Assembly (NCBI GenBank): GCA_023139025.1 | Contig: JAGLOH010000171.1 | Coordinates: 1 to 5,154, forward strand | Length of the DNA: 5,154 bases | Reading direction: 5' to 3' | Origin: Candidatus Heimdallarchaeota archaeon | Lineage (GTDB): Archaea; Asgardarchaeota; Heimdallarchaeia; Heimdallarchaeales; Heimdallarchaeaceae | Part shown: positions 1-5,154 of the stretch, piece after piece | How positions within the stretch are numbered: the stretch's first letter is position 1 | How the letters are laid out: each line of letters begins with the position of its first letter | Made by a program: the position numbers and the translations under genes | Notes under the pieces: model-generated | What the model saw: the letters and a program-made list of their open reading frames with translations, nothing else | The model's database searches: none | Told to the model about the DNA's origin: nothing

Positions 1-1762
1 TACACAAGATTGTTGGCTGAGATACATGGTCTATATGTAAAATCAGCTCTACATCATGTTGTTTTCTAAAATGAGCTGAAGCAGGTACAATTTTGAATTT
101 ACCATCAATAAGATGAATAGTATTACCAAGAGTTGAATTTCGAATTAATTCTTGATTCTCATCTATAATGCCGATTCTAGCCATCATCCCCCAGTTCATC
201 ACTTTAATTAACGGTTTGATTTTGTTTTTCTCTTTCATGTAAGAGATTCCTACACAATAAAGAGGAGATTTCAGATCAATTGCTAGTGCAGAAAGAGGTT
301 GATATGAAGACGAAGTGAAGTTCTCTAAATCTCTGGGTTTACTAGTAACTTGTAAGCTGACCTGATAACTAGATTTAATCTCTGGAAATTTCTTAATCAG
401 AATTTCATACAGATTTTGAATAACTGATTTAGCATGATGAAATCCAGAGAAATATAACCAACCTAGATATTCTAAGCTAGCAATACATAATCCTCTATTC
501 TTGGAATTAAGAGAAAGGTAAAAAGTTTGTTCAAACATTAATGCAGCTTTCTGTAAATCTTCTAACTGCATGAATTTAAACCCAAGTTGATTGATAAATT
601 CAATGTTATCATAATCATAATCTTTAGCTGTTTCTACTGCTTTTTCTCCTCCTAGAATAACAGTTAGCAAGATTAGTGCTCTTATAACATTAACAACATC
701 AGCTCTCTGATATTCGTTACATTCATCCTCAAACGCTGGAGTGAAGTAGGAATTCAATCTCTGAAATTGTCCTGATAAAAGTAAAATAATCATCCGTAAG
801 AAATGAACATCAATTCCATATTTTTCGTTTGCTTCTGAGTTTTGTAACAATATCATGATCAATTTATCCATGTAGACTCTAGCAAGATCAACTTTCTTAT
901 TTTCAACCAAACTTATGCAAGACAAATAATGTAGTCGACCTAGAAGCTGAAGAGATTCATTATAGATTATGTGATCTTCTATTTTATCAATAGCAAGTTT
1001 CCAATCCACTAAATAGTCAGTTATTTCTCGAATTCTAGCTAATAATTCAGCTTCTAATTCCATATATTTACCAGAGTTAAAATCGTCTTCTAAGCGCTGT
1101 AAATCACTTTGGACTTCAGTAAGGAGTTCCTTTAATTGTAAGGATTCAATTGAAAATCCATCTGTTTCAGGTAAATCACTTTGAGATAACTGTGTCATTT
1201 TTTCTTCATATTCAGTTCGAATAACAGATATAGCAGAATCAATTATCTTTCTAATTCGTTTTACTGGATCATATCTGTTTGTACTCTCAATTGAATATCG
1301 AATTTCTGCTGTCATCAACTTATTTTCCAGTTCTTTAAGGAATGAATTCAAAGTAGGGTCTTTGTTCTCTTCAAGAATAAATTTGGTGAATGCGCTGTTT
1401 GTAAGTGTTGGAATGTCAATCAATTCAGCTGTTTCTAGAAGCTTTAAATCACTACTCACAATAGTTGCGCCTAATTTTTCAGCTAAGTAAATAACAGACA
1501 AATCTGGTTTTTGTGGAAGACTTGTTGTATGCTTATGCACTTTGTGAAGGAACTTTTGAAATTCCGAATGATCTACATCCACTATATTTACATGTGGTGT
1601 AATTTCCCTTTGAAGAAAAAACCTCATTTCGTTCTTAATATAGGATGTCATATGTATTTCAAATTTGAGAGCTTTGGAAGCTTTAGCAAATTTGGAGAAT
1701 GTATTGGGTAAAGTTTGAAACCCACTAATATAGAAATTTGTATCGATAACAAAATCTGACAT
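1..1762 (-). CDS. Large PIN-domain protein with helical solenoid-like middle and beta-rich C-terminal part (3' end outside window)
   Basis: This frame reads without a stop from ATG at 1762 down to the left edge: 587 codons, with the C-terminus missing. Residues 1-130 look like a PIN domain, a metal-dependent RNase fold. The four expected acidic positions are visible: D7 in FVIDTNF, E45 in IKNEM, D87 in PDLSVIYLAEKLGA and D105 in IVSSDLKLL. Residues about 135-460 are almost wholly helical, with charged stretches and repeated paired amphipathic helices resembling TPR or other alpha-solenoid proteins. Residues about 488-587 look beta-rich. No signal peptide or clear membrane span is seen. Ordinary PIN toxins (VapC type) are about 130-150 residues, so this is far larger, and no antitoxin-like small gene precedes it. 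The start lacks a Shine-Dalgarno motif but has a TATA-like element about 25 bases upstream, suggesting a leaderless message. RNA cleavage or RNA/protein scaffolding is inferred from the fold. I do not recognise the full architecture. The PIN call is good; the function is open. Confidence 0.75.
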   Translation of the reverse strand, partial: MSDFVIDTNFYISGFQTLPNTFSKFAKASKALKFEIHMTSYIKNEMRFFLQREITPHVNIVDVDHSEFQKFLHKVHKHTTSLPQKPDLSVIYLAEKLGATIVSSDLKLLETAELIDIPTLTNSAFTKFILEENKDPTLNSFLKELENKLMTAEIRYSIESTNRYDPVKRIRKIIDSAISVIRTEYEEKMTQLSQSDLPETDGFSIESLQLKELLTEVQSDLQRLEDDFNSGKYMELEAELLARIREITDYLVDWKLAIDKIEDHIIYNESLQLLGRLHYLSCISLVENKKVDLARVYMDKLIMILLQNSEANEKYGIDVHFLRMIILLLSGQFQRLNSYFTPAFEDECNEYQRADVVNVIRALILLTVILGGEKAVETAKDYDYDNIEFINQLGFKFMQLEDLQKAALMFEQTFYLSLNSKNRGLCIASLEYLGWLYFSGFHHAKSVIQNLYEILIKKFPEIKSSYQVSLQVTSKPRDLENFTSSSYQPLSALAIDLKSPLYCVGISYMKEKNKIKPLIKVMNWGMMARIGIIDENQELIRNSTLGNTIHLIDGKFKIVPASAHFRKQHDVELILHIDHVSQPTILC

Positions 1763-1780
1763 TAATGTTATAAAGAATAA

Positions 1781-1793
1781 GTAATATTTTTAC
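1781..1793 (-). promoter_or_regulatory. Weak TATA-like box for the PIN-domain gene
   Basis: On the minus strand the motif reads GTAAAAATATTAC and is centred about 25 bases before the ATG at 1762. That is the spacing expected if transcription begins at or just before the start codon. It is A-rich upstream, as BRE elements often are, but the region is very AT-rich and such a match can arise by chance. The gene could instead be co-transcribed with the epimerase 50 bases upstream. Confidence 0.3.
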
Positions 1794-1800
1794 TTTTTGT

Positions 1801-1811
1801 AATAAAAGAAA
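1801..1811 (-). terminator. Possible T-rich terminator after the epimerase gene
   Basis: Immediately after the epimerase stop the minus strand reads TTTCTTTTATT. Archaeal transcription often ends at short U-rich runs without a hairpin. The run is short and interrupted, so read-through into the PIN-domain gene is equally possible. Confidence 0.25.
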
Positions 1812-1812
1812 T

Positions 1813-2733
1813 TTATTGCAGCTTCAAATAAAGTTCTTCTAGACCTTCTTTTAAAGAAATAACAGGAGTATAGTTCAGTTCTCTCTTTGCACGGTCAATT
1901 GAGGAGTAACTATGGTCAATATCCCCCAGTCTTGCATCTGTGTATTGAGGGATTAAATCTTTTCCACTGATTTCAATAATTACTTTAGCCAAATCATTTA
2001 TTGTAGTTGATTTACCCGATCCAATATTAAAAACAGTAACATCTCCTTTGACATCTTCAAGAACTAGTTTTATGGCTTTAGCTGCATCCTTAACATGCAC
2101 AAAATCTCTTGATTGGTCTCCTTTTCCTTGAATAACGGGTGGTTTTCCATGTTTCACTTGTTTAATGAATTTGTAAATTACACCAGCATAAGGATCATCT
2201 TCAGCTTGAATTGGGCTGTACAAATTGAAAGGAATGACTATAGCTGTATTCAGGTTATACAGTTCCGAATAAAGCTTGACATATTTCTCTGCAACTGACT
2301 TGCTCAGACCATATGGAGAAAGTGGATTTCTAGGATGGTCTTCAGTAATTGGAAGGAATTCTGGGTGCCCAAAGATTGCCGCAGAGCTGATATAAACGAA
2401 TTTCTGAACATTCTGTTTTAAAGCATAGTCTAAAACATTTAAAGTCCCCATTACATTGATTTTTGCATCAAAAAGTGGAGATTGAGTAGATTTCTCAATA
2501 CTGATCTGTGCGGCTAGGTGAATTACAAAATCAATCTCAGGAAGTTTTGAAAAAACCTCACTATCTATGATATCACCTTTAATGAAAATAACATCTTCTG
2601 GAGGTTCAAATTTGGATGATGATTTATTATCTAATATGCAGAGATCATATTGGCTCTTTAATTCCTCATAAAGGTAATAACCAATTTGTCCTAACCCACC
2701 AGTGATAAGAATGGTTTTTCTCTTTGATGACAT
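1813..2733 (-). CDS. NAD-dependent sugar-nucleotide epimerase/dehydratase (extended SDR, UDP-glucose 4-epimerase-like)
   Basis: This complete 306-residue protein has the length and motif order of bacterial and archaeal GalE-like enzymes. The Rossmann glycine motif TGGLGQIG spans residues 11-18. D35 at the end of the second strand favours NAD over NADP. GDI at 53-55 and HLAAQ at 72-76 line the cofactor site. The catalytic triad is S117 (in SSAAIFG), Y141 and K145 (YGLSK). The substrate half carries QSRDFVHV (207-214), NIGSGKST (236-243) and RLGD (268-271). Members interconvert or dehydrate nucleotide sugars such as UDP-glucose/galactose or dTDP-glucose in the cytoplasm. The exact substrate cannot be read from motifs. 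The usual FNxYGPRQ loop is FNLYSPIQ here (169-176), a possible hint of altered specificity. It diverges from the inositol-phosphate synthase gene and lies 50 bases upstream of the PIN-domain gene. A TATA-like box 27 bases before the ATG and no Shine-Dalgarno motif suggest a leaderless transcript. Confidence 0.9.
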   Translation of the reverse strand: MSSKRKTILITGGLGQIGYYLYEELKSQYDLCILDNKSSSKFEPPEDVIFIKGDIIDSEVFSKLPEIDFVIHLAAQISIEKSTQSPLFDAKINVMGTLNVLDYALKQNVQKFVYISSAAIFGHPEFLPITEDHPRNPLSPYGLSKSVAEKYVKLYSELYNLNTAIVIPFNLYSPIQAEDDPYAGVIYKFIKQVKHGKPPVIQGKGDQSRDFVHVKDAAKAIKLVLEDVKGDVTVFNIGSGKSTTINDLAKVIIEISGKDLIPQYTDARLGDIDHSYSSIDRAKRELNYTPVISLKEGLEELYLKLQ

Positions 2734-2754
2734 ATGAACATATATAGGGTAAAA

Positions 2755-2765
2755 CTTTTTAAAAG
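2755..2765 (-). promoter_or_regulatory. TATA-like box for the epimerase gene
   Basis: The minus strand reads CTTTTAAAAAG, centred about 27 bases before the ATG at 2733. This is the distance expected for an archaeal TATA box driving a leaderless message. The nearby TATATA at about 2740-2746 is too close to the start codon to serve this gene. Confidence 0.45.
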
Positions 2766-2771
2766 CATAAC

Positions 2772-2786
2772 GCTCATTTGCTCATT
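2772..2786. repeat. Tandem GCTCATT direct repeat in the divergent promoter region
   Basis: Two perfect copies of GCTCATT occur at 2772-2778 and 2780-2786, one base apart (8-base period). They lie between the two opposing TATA-like boxes and abut the box of the inositol-phosphate synthase gene, where BRE or an operator would sit. Regulator binding is inferred from position only. Confidence 0.4.
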
Positions 2787-2788
2787 AG

Positions 2789-2799
2789 TTTAAATATAT
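2789..2799 (+). promoter_or_regulatory. TATA box for the inositol-phosphate synthase pair
   Basis: TTTAAATATAT is a close match to the archaeal TATA consensus. Its centre is 40 bases before the ATG at 2834, predicting a start of transcription near 2820 and a leader of roughly a dozen bases that still includes the GGTGA ribosome-binding site. Confidence 0.6.
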
Positions 2800-2824
2800 C
2801 TTTTGGATTTCCAAAGAAATACAT

Positions 2825-2829
2825 GGTGA
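2825..2829 (+). promoter_or_regulatory. Ribosome-binding site for the first MIPS gene
   Basis: GGTGA pairs with the archaeal 16S 3' end (UCACC) and is followed after four bases by ATG at 2834. This fixes the start. An ATG at 2823 just before it opens only a three-codon frame ending in the TAA that overlaps the real start. Confidence 0.65.
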
Positions 2830-2833
2830 GTTA

Positions 2834-3916
2834 ATGTCAAAGAAAATACGCGTTGCAATAGCAGGATTGGGAAATTGTGCATCTGCTTTGATTCAAGGAC
2901 TTGAGTACTACAAAAACGCAGATGAAAATGATTATGTACCTGGAATTATGCACGTCAAATTTGGGGACTATCACATCTCAGATGTTGAAGTAGTAGCAGC
3001 TTTTGAGGTTAGTACATTAAAAATAGGGAAGGACATTTCTGAAGCAATTTGGGAATCTCCAAACTGTTGTGCTAAGTTTTCAGACGTTCCTAAGAAAGGT
3101 GTAGAGGTATTACCAGGTCCTATCAAAGATGGAGTTGCTCCACACATGATGGAGTCATTTAATTGTTATAATTCTTCCGAGATTCAACCTGCAGATGTTG
3201 CAAAAGTATTAGTAGAAACAGAAACAGATGTTTTGGTTAATTTTCTCCCTGTTGGAAGCGAAGAAGCTTCGAAAGTATATGCTCAAGCAGCACTAGATGC
3301 TAATGTAGCGTTTGCTAATGGAATTCCTGCTTTCATAGCCTCTGATTCAGAATGGGGTCAGAAATTTACCGAAAAGAACATTCCAGTTGCTGGAGATGAT
3401 ATCAAATCTCAACTTGGTGCTACTATTCTTCATAGATTATTAGTAACATTGGCACATGAAAGAGGGATTAAAATGGATGAAACTTTTCAACTGAATATTG
3501 GAGGAAATACAGATTTCGAAAATATGAAAAAGGAATACCGTTTGGCAACAAAACGTGTTTCAAAAACTGAAGCAGTTACTAGCATGATACCTTACGAGGT
3601 TCCTACAAGAATTGGACCTTCAGATTATGTTCCATTTCTAAAAGATGAAAAAATCTGTTATCTATGGTTAAAGGGTAAGAATTTTGGGGAACAACCAATA
3701 AAAGTACAACTAAAACTCTCTGTTCAAGATTCTCCCAATAGTGCAGGAGTTATGATTGATGTGATTAGGTCACTAAAAATCGCAAAAGATAGAGGGATTG
3801 GGGGACCGCTTATTGGTGTTTCAAGTTATTTCTTCAAACATCCACCTAAACAGATTCATGATGCTGAAGCTGTTCAGCTAGTTGAAAAATTCATAAAAGG
3901 AGAGATATCTAATTAG
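2834..3916 (+). CDS. ino1: myo-inositol-1-phosphate synthase (inositol-3-phosphate synthase), canonical copy
   Basis: This 360-residue cytoplasmic enzyme belongs to the MIPS family, which converts glucose 6-phosphate to 1L-myo-inositol 1-phosphate using tightly bound NAD. It closely resembles the shorter actinobacterial/archaeal type, such as Mycobacterium Ino1. The NAD-binding motif is GLGNCAS (11-17). Family signatures follow: VPGIMHVKFGDYH (35-47), LPVGSEEA (138-145), GDDIKSQLGAT (187-197), LNIGGNTDFENM (220-231), KRVSKTEAV (240-248), DSPNSAG (299-305) and AKDRGIGGP (317-325). Lysines 240, 244, 273 and 335 match the spacing of the four catalytic lysines of the Archaeoglobus and yeast enzymes. 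All key residues I could map are present, so activity is expected. In archaea the product feeds inositol-phospholipid headgroups and, in some species, the solute di-myo-inositol phosphate. It leads a two-gene operon with its divergent paralogue, behind a good TATA box and a GGTGA site. Confidence 0.95.
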   Translation: MSKKIRVAIAGLGNCASALIQGLEYYKNADENDYVPGIMHVKFGDYHISDVEVVAAFEVSTLKIGKDISEAIWESPNCCAKFSDVPKKGVEVLPGPIKDGVAPHMMESFNCYNSSEIQPADVAKVLVETETDVLVNFLPVGSEEASKVYAQAALDANVAFANGIPAFIASDSEWGQKFTEKNIPVAGDDIKSQLGATILHRLLVTLAHERGIKMDETFQLNIGGNTDFENMKKEYRLATKRVSKTEAVTSMIPYEVPTRIGPSDYVPFLKDEKICYLWLKGKNFGEQPIKVQLKLSVQDSPNSAGVMIDVIRSLKIAKDRGIGGPLIGVSSYFFKHPPKQIHDAEAVQLVEKFIKGEISN

Positions 3917-3921
3917 GGTGA
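3917..3921 (+). promoter_or_regulatory. Ribosome-binding site that decides the start of the second MIPS gene
   Basis: GGTGA follows directly after the TAG stop of the first gene and lies five bases before ATG at 3927. The same GGTGA serves the first gene at a four-base spacing. A GTG at 3918 opens the same frame but lies inside this motif and would have no site of its own, so ATG 3927 is preferred. Confidence 0.65.
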
Positions 3922-3926
3922 AAAAT

Positions 3927-4997
3927 ATGGAAAGCGATGAAATTAGAATAGCAATTGCTGGAATTGGGAACATTGCATCAGGTTTACTCCAGGGGATAAC
4001 TTATCTTAATCAATTCAAAGAAGAAAAAAACAAGCTTCTGCACCCAAAAATAGGAAGTTATGAAGCTCATAAAATAAGAATTGTTGCAGCTTTTGATATT
4101 GATTCTACCAAAGTACAAACAGATATCTCAGATGCTATATTTGCACCAATCAATAGTACTCCAAAACTCTTCAATGTTGAGAAAATTGGTGTACAAGTAG
4201 AAAAAGGTCCAGTGAAGGATGGTCTCTCTGAAATTCTTCAGAAAGTCATTACAATAGCTGATGTAGAAGAGGTTGATGTAGTTTCAGTTCTTAAGGAAAC
4301 AGATGCTGAAATGTTAATCTGTGCAATCCCCTCAGGTGCTGAAAAAGCTGTAGAAGCATACGCTCAAGCAGCTCTTGATGCAGAAATAGCTTTTATTAAT
4401 TGTACACCAACTAGAATCGCAAGTGATCATACATGGTCCAAAAGATACAAACAAGCAAATATCTGCCTCATTGGAGATGATTTACAATCACTAGCAGGTG
4501 GAACTGTTTTGCATAAAGGATTCTTGGACGTTTTGAAAGAACAAGGAGTTATTATTAAAGATACATATCAGTTGGATGTAGCAGGTGGTTTGGATACCTT
4601 AAACACACTTGATGATGATAGAAAAGAATACAAGAGAAAAGTGAAGGAGAGAAGTATCCAACAATCAGTTGATAATCATATAAACATAGCAAGTGGAACA
4701 TCCGATTATCTAGAATTTCTAGGCAACAGAAGAATAGGTCATTTCTGGATATACGGAGAGGGATTCATGAACATGCCTGTTAAAATTGATATTCGTTTGG
4801 AGACCTTAGATGGTCCAAATGGAGCCGCTACTCTAATTGACGTTATAAGAGCAACAAAGCTAGCACAAAGAAGAGCAGGAAGTGGTCCAATTAGTTCGAT
4901 TTGTGCATTTGGTTTCAAAGCTCCTCCAGTAACAACAAATAGACATACTGCAGACAAATGGTTTGATGAATATATCGAAGGGAAGAGAATAGATTAA
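3927..4997 (+). CDS. Divergent myo-inositol-1-phosphate synthase paralogue with altered active-site residues
   Basis: From ATG 3927 this is a 356-residue MIPS-family protein; a GTG at 3918 would add three residues. It aligns along nearly its whole length with the preceding gene. The NAD motif is kept as GIGNIAS (12-18), as are YAQAALDA (145-152), GDD (183-185), IDVIR (304-308) and the lysines at 236, 240 and 331. Several signature positions differ. The conserved lysine of GDDxKS is Q187, the lysine equivalent to K273 is R269, LNIGGN has become LDVAGG (216-221), and AKDRGIGGP has become AQRRAGSGP (313-321). The fold and NAD binding are probably retained. Whether it still makes inositol phosphate is doubtful. 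It may be a regulatory or structural partner of the first enzyme in a mixed tetramer, or act on another sugar phosphate. Ten bases separate it from the first gene, so co-transcription is very likely. Frame and composition look normal, with no sign of decay. Confidence 0.9.
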   Translation: MESDEIRIAIAGIGNIASGLLQGITYLNQFKEEKNKLLHPKIGSYEAHKIRIVAAFDIDSTKVQTDISDAIFAPINSTPKLFNVEKIGVQVEKGPVKDGLSEILQKVITIADVEEVDVVSVLKETDAEMLICAIPSGAEKAVEAYAQAALDAEIAFINCTPTRIASDHTWSKRYKQANICLIGDDLQSLAGGTVLHKGFLDVLKEQGVIIKDTYQLDVAGGLDTLNTLDDDRKEYKRKVKERSIQQSVDNHINIASGTSDYLEFLGNRRIGHFWIYGEGFMNMPVKIDIRLETLDGPNGAATLIDVIRATKLAQRRAGSGPISSICAFGFKAPPVTTNRHTADKWFDEYIEGKRID

Positions 4998-5016
4998 TTT
5001 TCCTCTTTTCATTTTT
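4998..5016 (+). terminator. T-rich terminator after the MIPS pair
   Basis: The bases after the TAA read TTTTCCTCTTTTCATTTTT, a pyrimidine tract with three T runs of four or five. This is typical of archaeal hairpin-independent termination. It fills the whole gap to the convergent gene and overlaps that gene's stop codon. The opposite strand has no comparable T run here. Confidence 0.5.
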
Positions 5017-5154
5017 ACACTATGATAAGATAGTCCGTTATTTCAATTAACTTCTTGCGTGCTGCAGAAGAAGGATAATTTTTGAGAATTGCTTTTGCTT
5101 CATCAGTGTAGTCATTGATTAATTGCTTAATCGAATCAACAGCTCCAGAATCAG
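5015..5154 (-). CDS. Polyprenyl (probably geranylgeranyl) diphosphate synthase, C-terminal end only
   Basis: The last 45 codons of a gene entering from the right edge end at TAA 5017-5015. The peptide begins DSGAVDSIKQLINDYTDEAK and ends ITDYLIIV. This is the pattern of the final two helices of trans-isoprenyl diphosphate synthases: a serine-glycine turn, an amphipathic helix rich in D/E/K, a proline-containing turn (NYPSSAARKKL) and a closing helix ending in a hydrophobic D-Y-L/V motif. These enzymes extend isoprenyl diphosphates with IPP, and in archaea the C20 product is the lipid side chain. The two aspartate-rich catalytic motifs lie outside the window, so chain length and activity cannot be judged. 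It is convergent with the MIPS pair, with 17 bases between the stops. Confidence 0.75.
   Translation of the reverse strand, partial: DSGAVDSIKQLINDYTDEAKAILKNYPSSAARKKLIEITDYLIIV

Noticed and set aside
1511..1711. Plus-strand open frame of 66 codons
   Set aside because: It lies wholly inside the PIN-domain coding region on the opposite strand, has a low-complexity aromatic/lysine-rich peptide, and has no ribosome-binding site or recognisable motif.
1..1762. VapC-type toxin of a toxin-antitoxin pair
   Set aside because: The PIN domain is present, but the protein exceeds 587 residues and no small antitoxin gene precedes it. The upstream neighbour is a metabolic epimerase.
1764..1775. CTTTATAACATT on the minus strand as a promoter for the PIN gene
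   Set aside because: It is a good TATA-like string but lies within about 12 bases of the ATG, which would place the transcription start inside the gene.
2113..2298. Plus-strand open frame of 61 codons
   Set aside because: It is antisense to the epimerase core (substrate loop and active-site region), with no family resemblance or initiation signal.
2740..2748. TATATATG-like string upstream of the epimerase as its TATA box
   Set aside because: It is only about 10 bases from the start codon. The box at 2755-2765 has the correct spacing.
3288..4379. Shared 11-base string GCTCAAGCAGC in both MIPS genes as a DNA repeat or recombination site
   Set aside because: It encodes the conserved YAQAALDA segment in both proteins and is explained by protein conservation.
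4739..4957. Minus-strand open frame of 72 codons with hydrophobic stretches
   Set aside because: It is antisense to the conserved C-terminal part of the second MIPS gene. The apparent hydrophobicity is a by-product of the complementary codons.

Overview
The window is AT-rich and gene-dense and looks archaeal. The support is indirect: TATA-box-like elements lie 25-40 bases upstream of start codons, two genes have GGTGA ribosome-binding sites that match the archaeal 16S 3' end, and inositol-phosphate synthases sit next to an isoprenyl diphosphate synthase, which fits archaeal ether-lipid synthesis. The low GC, the frequent AGA arginine codons and the large PIN protein would fit an uncultured lineage such as an Asgard archaeon. 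No phylogenetic marker is present, so the phylum is a guess.

Layout. Positions 1-1762 (minus) hold the first 587 codons of a large protein that runs off the left edge. It has an N-terminal PIN nuclease-like domain, a long helical middle and a beta-rich end. Fifty bases upstream on the same strand is a complete NAD-dependent sugar-nucleotide epimerase/dehydratase of the extended SDR family (1813-2733, minus). A 100-base divergent intergenic region follows, with one TATA-like box facing each way and a tandem GCTCATT repeat between them. Two myo-inositol-1-phosphate synthase (MIPS) family genes then lie in tandem on the plus strand. The first (2834-3916) has every catalytic residue I can map. 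The second (best start 3927, end 4997) is a divergent paralogue with substitutions at conserved active-site positions. At the right edge, 5015-5154 (minus) is the C-terminal end of a polyprenyl (probably geranylgeranyl) diphosphate synthase, convergent with the MIPS pair and separated from it by 17 T-rich bases.

How the genes may fit together. MIPS makes the inositol phosphate that archaea attach to CDP-archaeol to form inositol-headgroup ether lipids, and GGPP synthase makes the isoprenoid side chains. The right half may therefore be a small membrane-lipid neighbourhood, with the epimerase perhaps supplying a sugar nucleotide for glycolipid or surface glycan. This link is inferred from adjacency. 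The PIN protein has no visible link to it.

No stretch above 300 bases lacks a gene. I saw no tRNA, rRNA, CRISPR array, insertion sequence or attachment site. The most interesting items are the divergent second MIPS copy and the unusually large PIN-solenoid protein.
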